Source of the DNA: Spirochaetaceae bacterium
Lineage (GTDB): Bacteria; Spirochaetota; Spirochaetia; DSM-27196; SLST01
Reading direction: 5' to 3'
Assembly (NCBI GenBank): GCA_007118855.1
Contig: SKQU01000092.1
Span: forward strand, 1-32,499
DNA length: 32,499 nucleotides
Shown: positions 29,906 to 32,499 of the stretch, in pieces
Numbering within the stretch: position 1 is the first letter of the stretch
How the letters are laid out: each line of letters opens with the position of its first letter
The notes under the pieces: model-generated
The model's database searches: none
What the model saw: the letters and a program-made list of their open reading frames with translations, nothing else
Told to the model about the DNA's origin: nothing
Translations under genes and position numbers: made by a program

Positions 29906-30931
29906 TCAATCTCCTTCGTCGGCAACAAGCTCTTCGAAATCTTCGTGCTCGATATCCTCGAGTTGCTTGATGATCTGCACGGCCAGCTTATTGCCCACCT
30001 GGCCCGGCCGACAGAGAAACTTCCGCCTGTTCCCTATGTTCAGCGACATGGGGTCACTCACTCGAATATTGGGCAACCGGATAACGTCGCCCGGGCGCAG
30101 GCCCAGAACGTCACCAACGGTCAGGTCCATGCTGCCGATCTCCGCGACGACGTTGACGGCCACCGTCGCGAGCTTGTCTCGCAGGATATTGAGGTTCTCA
30201 GTGGTCGTCCCGCGGCGTACCGTCGAGTACCAGTACTGCGCGCTGAGCTTGCTGATGATCGGCTCGATGGTCAGATACGGAATGCAGAAATTGACCATGC
30301 CCTCGACCTCCCCCACCTTGGTCTCGAGCGTCACGAGCACGACCATCTCCGTTGGAGGCACGATCTGGGCGAACTGCGGGTTCGTGTCGATCTGGCCGAG
30401 CCGCGGGCGAAGGTCTATCACCTGATTCCACGCCTCGCGCATGCTCCCGAGGATCCGGACGATGATCCCTTCCATGACGGAGGTCTCAATATCCGAAAGC
30501 TCGCGGGTGACCTTGCTGCCTTCCCCCTGCCCGCCGAAGAGACGGTCGATGATGCTGAAGGTGATGGCGGGATCTATCTCGAGGATTGCGGATCCTTTCA
30601 GCGGATCCATGTTGATGACCGCGAGCGTCGTGGGATTGGGAATCGAGCGGATGAACTCTTCGTAGGTCAGCTGGTCGACCGACGCAACGTGGAGCTGCAC
30701 GAGGCTGCGCAGCTGCGCGCTGAGGCTGGTCGTCGTGAGACGTGCGAACGTCTCATGCATCATGTTGATGGTACGAAGCTGTTCCTTGGAGAACTTGTCC
30801 GGCCGTTTGAAGTCATAGATCTTGATCTTGCGCTGGTCGGCCGGCTGAGGTATGTCGTCAGTATCCATGTCCCCGGACGAGATCGCCGTCAAAAGCTGAT
30901 CGATTTCGTCCTGGGATAGAACTTCCGTCAT
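29906..30931 (-). CDS. fliM: Flagellar motor switch protein FliM
   Basis: A C-ring protein that binds CheY-P and contacts FliG and FliY/FliN. It has 341 residues. The N-terminal CheY-P-binding motif is LSQDEIDQLLTAI. The middle CheC-like domain contains KIKIYDFKRPDKFSKEQLRT, FARLTTTSLSAQLRSLVQLH, VDQLTYEEFIRSIPNPTTLA, IDPAITFSIIDRLFGGQGEG and LRPRLGQIDTNPQFAQIVPP. The C-terminal SpoA domain has VGDVLGLRPGDVIRLPNIRV. It ends in an acidic tail. ATG 30931 gives the canonical MTEVLSQDEID and has GGAGGGG 10 nt upstream; the open frame to 30964 is not supported. It overlaps only the alternative TTG start of fliY. The 82-nt gap upstream to fliL shows no convincing promoter. Confidence 0.97.
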   Translation of the reverse strand: MTEVLSQDEIDQLLTAISSGDMDTDDIPQPADQRKIKIYDFKRPDKFSKEQLRTINMMHETFARLTTTSLSAQLRSLVQLHVASVDQLTYEEFIRSIPNPTTLAVINMDPLKGSAILEIDPAITFSIIDRLFGGQGEGSKVTRELSDIETSVMEGIIVRILGSMREAWNQVIDLRPRLGQIDTNPQFAQIVPPTEMVVLVTLETKVGEVEGMVNFCIPYLTIEPIISKLSAQYWYSTVRRGTTTENLNILRDKLATVAVNVVAEIGSMDLTVGDVLGLRPGDVIRLPNIRVSDPMSLNIGNRRKFLCRPGQVGNKLAVQIIKQLEDIEHEDFEELVADEGD

Positions 30932-31013
30932 TCTATCAGTTCCCCTCCGTAGCAATGGTCGCACGGATCAACAAGAAAAGCAATCCCCCTTGGGCCAGTT
31001 TCGTCAAATCCTG

Positions 31014-31571
31014 TCAGAACGGGAGAAACTGGTAGCTGCCGAAGACGATATCGCGTATACTGCCGCTTCTCAGGATGCGGTTGATCCGATCCTGCAAATC
31101 CTGGCGTGCTTTGTTGCGGTTGGCCTGGCCCTGGAGCTCATCAACCGATTTGCCGCCGAAGTAGTCATGGAAGATTCCGATCAGCTGGATCCTGCGGCGG
31201 ATCAGCTCGGTCGTCAGCGCGTCGTTCGCACCGTCGTAGCCAAGAAAGGGCTCGATGATATAGGTCGTCCGCACATCGTCGTGAGTGCTCCCCCGCAGTT
31301 CCCCGATCTGCTGAAACCAGTCGAGAATGGGTGCCTCGGCCCGGTACTCCTCGCTCGTCGGGATCCGTGTCTGGCTCACGCCGCCGCGGTTGAGGAAGTT
31401 CACGGTGACCACGACCACGGTCACGATGAAGATCACCGCTCCAAGGATGATACCAACCCACTTCAGGACCTGAATCAGGACGCCGGAGAGAAAGCCTATC
31501 CGTTTCTGTCCCGGTTGCGATTCTTCAGCACCGACGACATCGTCATCAGCATCAAACATGTCATCAGCCAT
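31014..31571 (-). CDS. fliL: Flagellar stator-associated protein FliL
   Basis: A single-span membrane protein that surrounds or supports the stator. It has 185 residues: an acidic cytoplasmic tail (about 1-25), one span (about 36-60, VGIILGAVIFIVTVVVVTVN), and a periplasmic stomatin-like domain with PFLGYDGANDALTTELIRRR and QDRINRILRSGSIRDIVFGS. It is somewhat longer at the tail and linker than enterobacterial FliL. It begins 14 nt after the motB stop, and its place between motB and fliM is the usual spirochaete order. Confidence 0.93.
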   Translation of the reverse strand: MADDMFDADDDVVGAEESQPGQKRIGFLSGVLIQVLKWVGIILGAVIFIVTVVVVTVNFLNRGGVSQTRIPTSEEYRAEAPILDWFQQIGELRGSTHDDVRTTYIIEPFLGYDGANDALTTELIRRRIQLIGIFHDYFGGKSVDELQGQANRNKARQDLQDRINRILRSGSIRDIVFGSYQFLPF

Positions 31572-31585
31572 GTGATCTCCTCATC

Positions 31586-32320
31586 TCAGAGCGTTCCTTC
31601 GGTCAGGATAATCACGTCCACCCGGCGGTTGTATGCCCGGCCCTCTGGTGTCGTGTTATCCACGAGCGGGGCAAACTCTCCCCGGCTCATCAGCTGGAAC
31701 TGTTGCTCGTCCACGCCGTAGTCTCGCAGATACCGCATGACTGCCGCGGCACGGTCCGACGCGAGCTCCCAGTTCGACTCCCAGGCCAGGCCCGGCCCCA
31801 CCGGTATGTCGTCCGTGTGACCCTCGAGCCGGAACATCCGGTGGCTGAACTCGTCTGCCGACAGGAGTCGGGCGAGCTTCTGCAGGACCTCGCGGGTCTG
31901 TTCTATGTTCACCCGTGCCGAGGCGCTCGCAAAAAAGGCGTCGGAGGCAAGGCTTATCACCAGTCCGCGCTCGTCCTCGGTCACCCGGACGAGGTTGCTG
32001 CGGATCTCCGGCTCAAAGATGCTCACCGCCTCGCGTCGTGCTTCGCTGAGCGCGCGGCCCCGTTCCATCGACGGCAGCGACATGATCGTGTTGCCGAGCT
32101 CGGCGAGCGGCCCCGCCTCCAGCGTATTCCCGCCGGTGAAGTTTCCGAGCCCGGGGAAAGCGGCGAGGATCAGCCGCAGCTGGTAGCCGTCGATCGTTGC
32201 CGTCGTGAACAGCAGCACGAAGAAGGTCAGCAGGAGCGTGACCATGTCCCCGTAGGTCAGCAGCCAGTCAGCCGCCCCCTCGGCTTGTTTTCTCTTTCTT
32301 CGCCGCGCGGGTCCTGCCAA
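31586..32320 (-). CDS. motB: Flagellar stator protein MotB
   Basis: The stator subunit that anchors MotA to peptidoglycan and carries the ion-binding aspartate. It has 244 residues. The basic N terminus RRRKRKQAEGAADWLLTYGD is followed by a single span with the essential D25 (YGDMVTLLLTFFVLLFT). Then comes a plug/linker and an OmpA-like domain with LEGHTDDIPVGPG, WELASDRAAAVMRYLRDYGV, MSRGEFAPL and AYNRRVDVIIL. The start is TTG 32320, because GGAGGG lies about 5 nt upstream and the protein begins just before the basic MotB N terminus. The rare TTG may lower MotB relative to MotA, in line with the 4-5:2 MotA:MotB stoichiometry; that link is inference. Confidence 0.95.
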   Translation of the reverse strand: MAGPARRRKRKQAEGAADWLLTYGDMVTLLLTFFVLLFTTATIDGYQLRLILAAFPGLGNFTGGNTLEAGPLAELGNTIMSLPSMERGRALSEARREAVSIFEPEIRSNLVRVTEDERGLVISLASDAFFASASARVNIEQTREVLQKLARLLSADEFSHRMFRLEGHTDDIPVGPGLAWESNWELASDRAAAVMRYLRDYGVDEQQFQLMSRGEFAPLVDNTTPEGRAYNRRVDVIILTEGTL

Positions 32321-32337
32321 GCGAGCCCTCCTTCAGT

Positions 32338-32499
32338 CTAGTCGCGCGCCGATTCCTGACGCATTACCTCGCGCTGGGCCGGCGGCAGGAAGCTCACCAA
32401 CTTCTCGAGCAGGATGCGCGGATTGTCGCCCGACTGGATTGAGAGTATACCCTCAATGACGATCTCCTTCACCCTGGTCTCTTCCTTGTCGCGGTCTTC
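32338..32499 (-). CDS. motA: Flagellar stator protein MotA (C-terminal end only)
   Basis: Only the last 53 codons are in the window; the gene continues past the right edge. The visible sequence, including VKEIVIEGILSIQSGDNPRI and LLEKLVSFLPP, is the typical C-terminal cytoplasmic helix of MotA. The TAG stop at 32340-32338 is 17 nt before the motB TTG. The promoter of the flagellar operon must lie outside this window. Confidence 0.92.
   Translation of the reverse strand, partial: EDRDKEETRVKEIVIEGILSIQSGDNPRILLEKLVSFLPPAQREVMRQESARD

Noticed and set aside
30979-30997. A sigma54-like TGGC...TTGCT on the minus strand upstream of fliM
   Set aside because: The distance between the GG and GC elements is 13 instead of 10 bases, and the sigma54 promoter does not tolerate that.
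30932-31013. Possible internal promoter between fliL and fliM starting from TTGACG
   Set aside because: At 17-18 bp spacing the -10 candidates (ATTGCT, TTGCTT) do not resemble the consensus.
1-32499. Mobile elements, prophage, CRISPR, defence islands or tRNAs
   Set aside because: I saw no transposase or integrase, no direct-repeat array, no cloverleaf and no change of base composition. The window reads as core chromosome.

Overview
The window is an ordinary-looking, GC-rich chromosomal segment of a spirochaete. The evidence is the long periplasmic-flagellum operon in the characteristic spirochaete order (motA-motB-fliL-fliM-fliY-fliO-fliP-fliQ-fliR-flhB-flhA-flhF-flhG-fliA), with a fused FliY in place of a separate FliN, followed by FapA. 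The spirochaete-type lipoprotein next to nnr agrees with this. Genes are densely packed. No gene-free stretch exceeds about 125 bases, and I saw no IS element, prophage gene, CRISPR array, tRNA or rRNA.

Left part (1-9504). A MrfA/YprA-type DNA-repair helicase runs off the left edge on the minus strand and is divergent from glgC (ADP-glucose pyrophosphorylase). Convergent with glgC is a five-gene minus-strand operon: lipoprotein, nnr (NAD(P)HX repair), two small unknown membrane proteins and a NUDIX hydrolase. secA is divergent from that operon. glgC and secA both have a sigma70-like promoter whose -10 box ends exactly 6 nt before the ATG and neither has a Shine-Dalgarno, so both look like leaderless mRNAs. 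The secA and lipoprotein promoters stand back to back, with their -35 boxes separated by only 2 bp.

Middle (9509-14517). An envelope block: a LysM-LysM-M23 endopeptidase (minus) is divergent from a PASTA penicillin-binding protein (plus). The PBP is followed immediately by a Maf/MptE-like (DUF115) protein, a family linked to flagellin glycosylation. A nested stem-loop with seven Ts ends this transcript right at the stop codon of the opposing cheA.

Right part (14515-32499). The flagellar operon runs leftwards from motA (only its last 53 codons are in the window) to a CheA-type kinase. It encodes the stator (MotAB), FliL, the switch (FliM, FliY), the export gate (FliOPQR, FlhB, FlhA), the FlhF/FlhG number and placement pair and the sigma factor FliA/WhiG. 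A distal cassette follows: a Jag_N-FapA fusion, a small unknown protein, a SwrB/DUF6115-like membrane coiled-coil protein and CheA. Neighbouring genes overlap by 1-8 bases at many junctions (ATGA, GTGA, TGATG), which implies translational coupling. The main break in this pattern is fliY-fliO. That junction holds a strong stem-loop, two mutually exclusive hairpins around the best Shine-Dalgarno, and no ordinary start codon at the right distance.

I did not find a wholly new system. The observations most worth checking are the leaderless promoters, the fliO leader, the loss of the CheY-P phosphatase signature in FliY, and the fliA-distal cassette ending in CheA.
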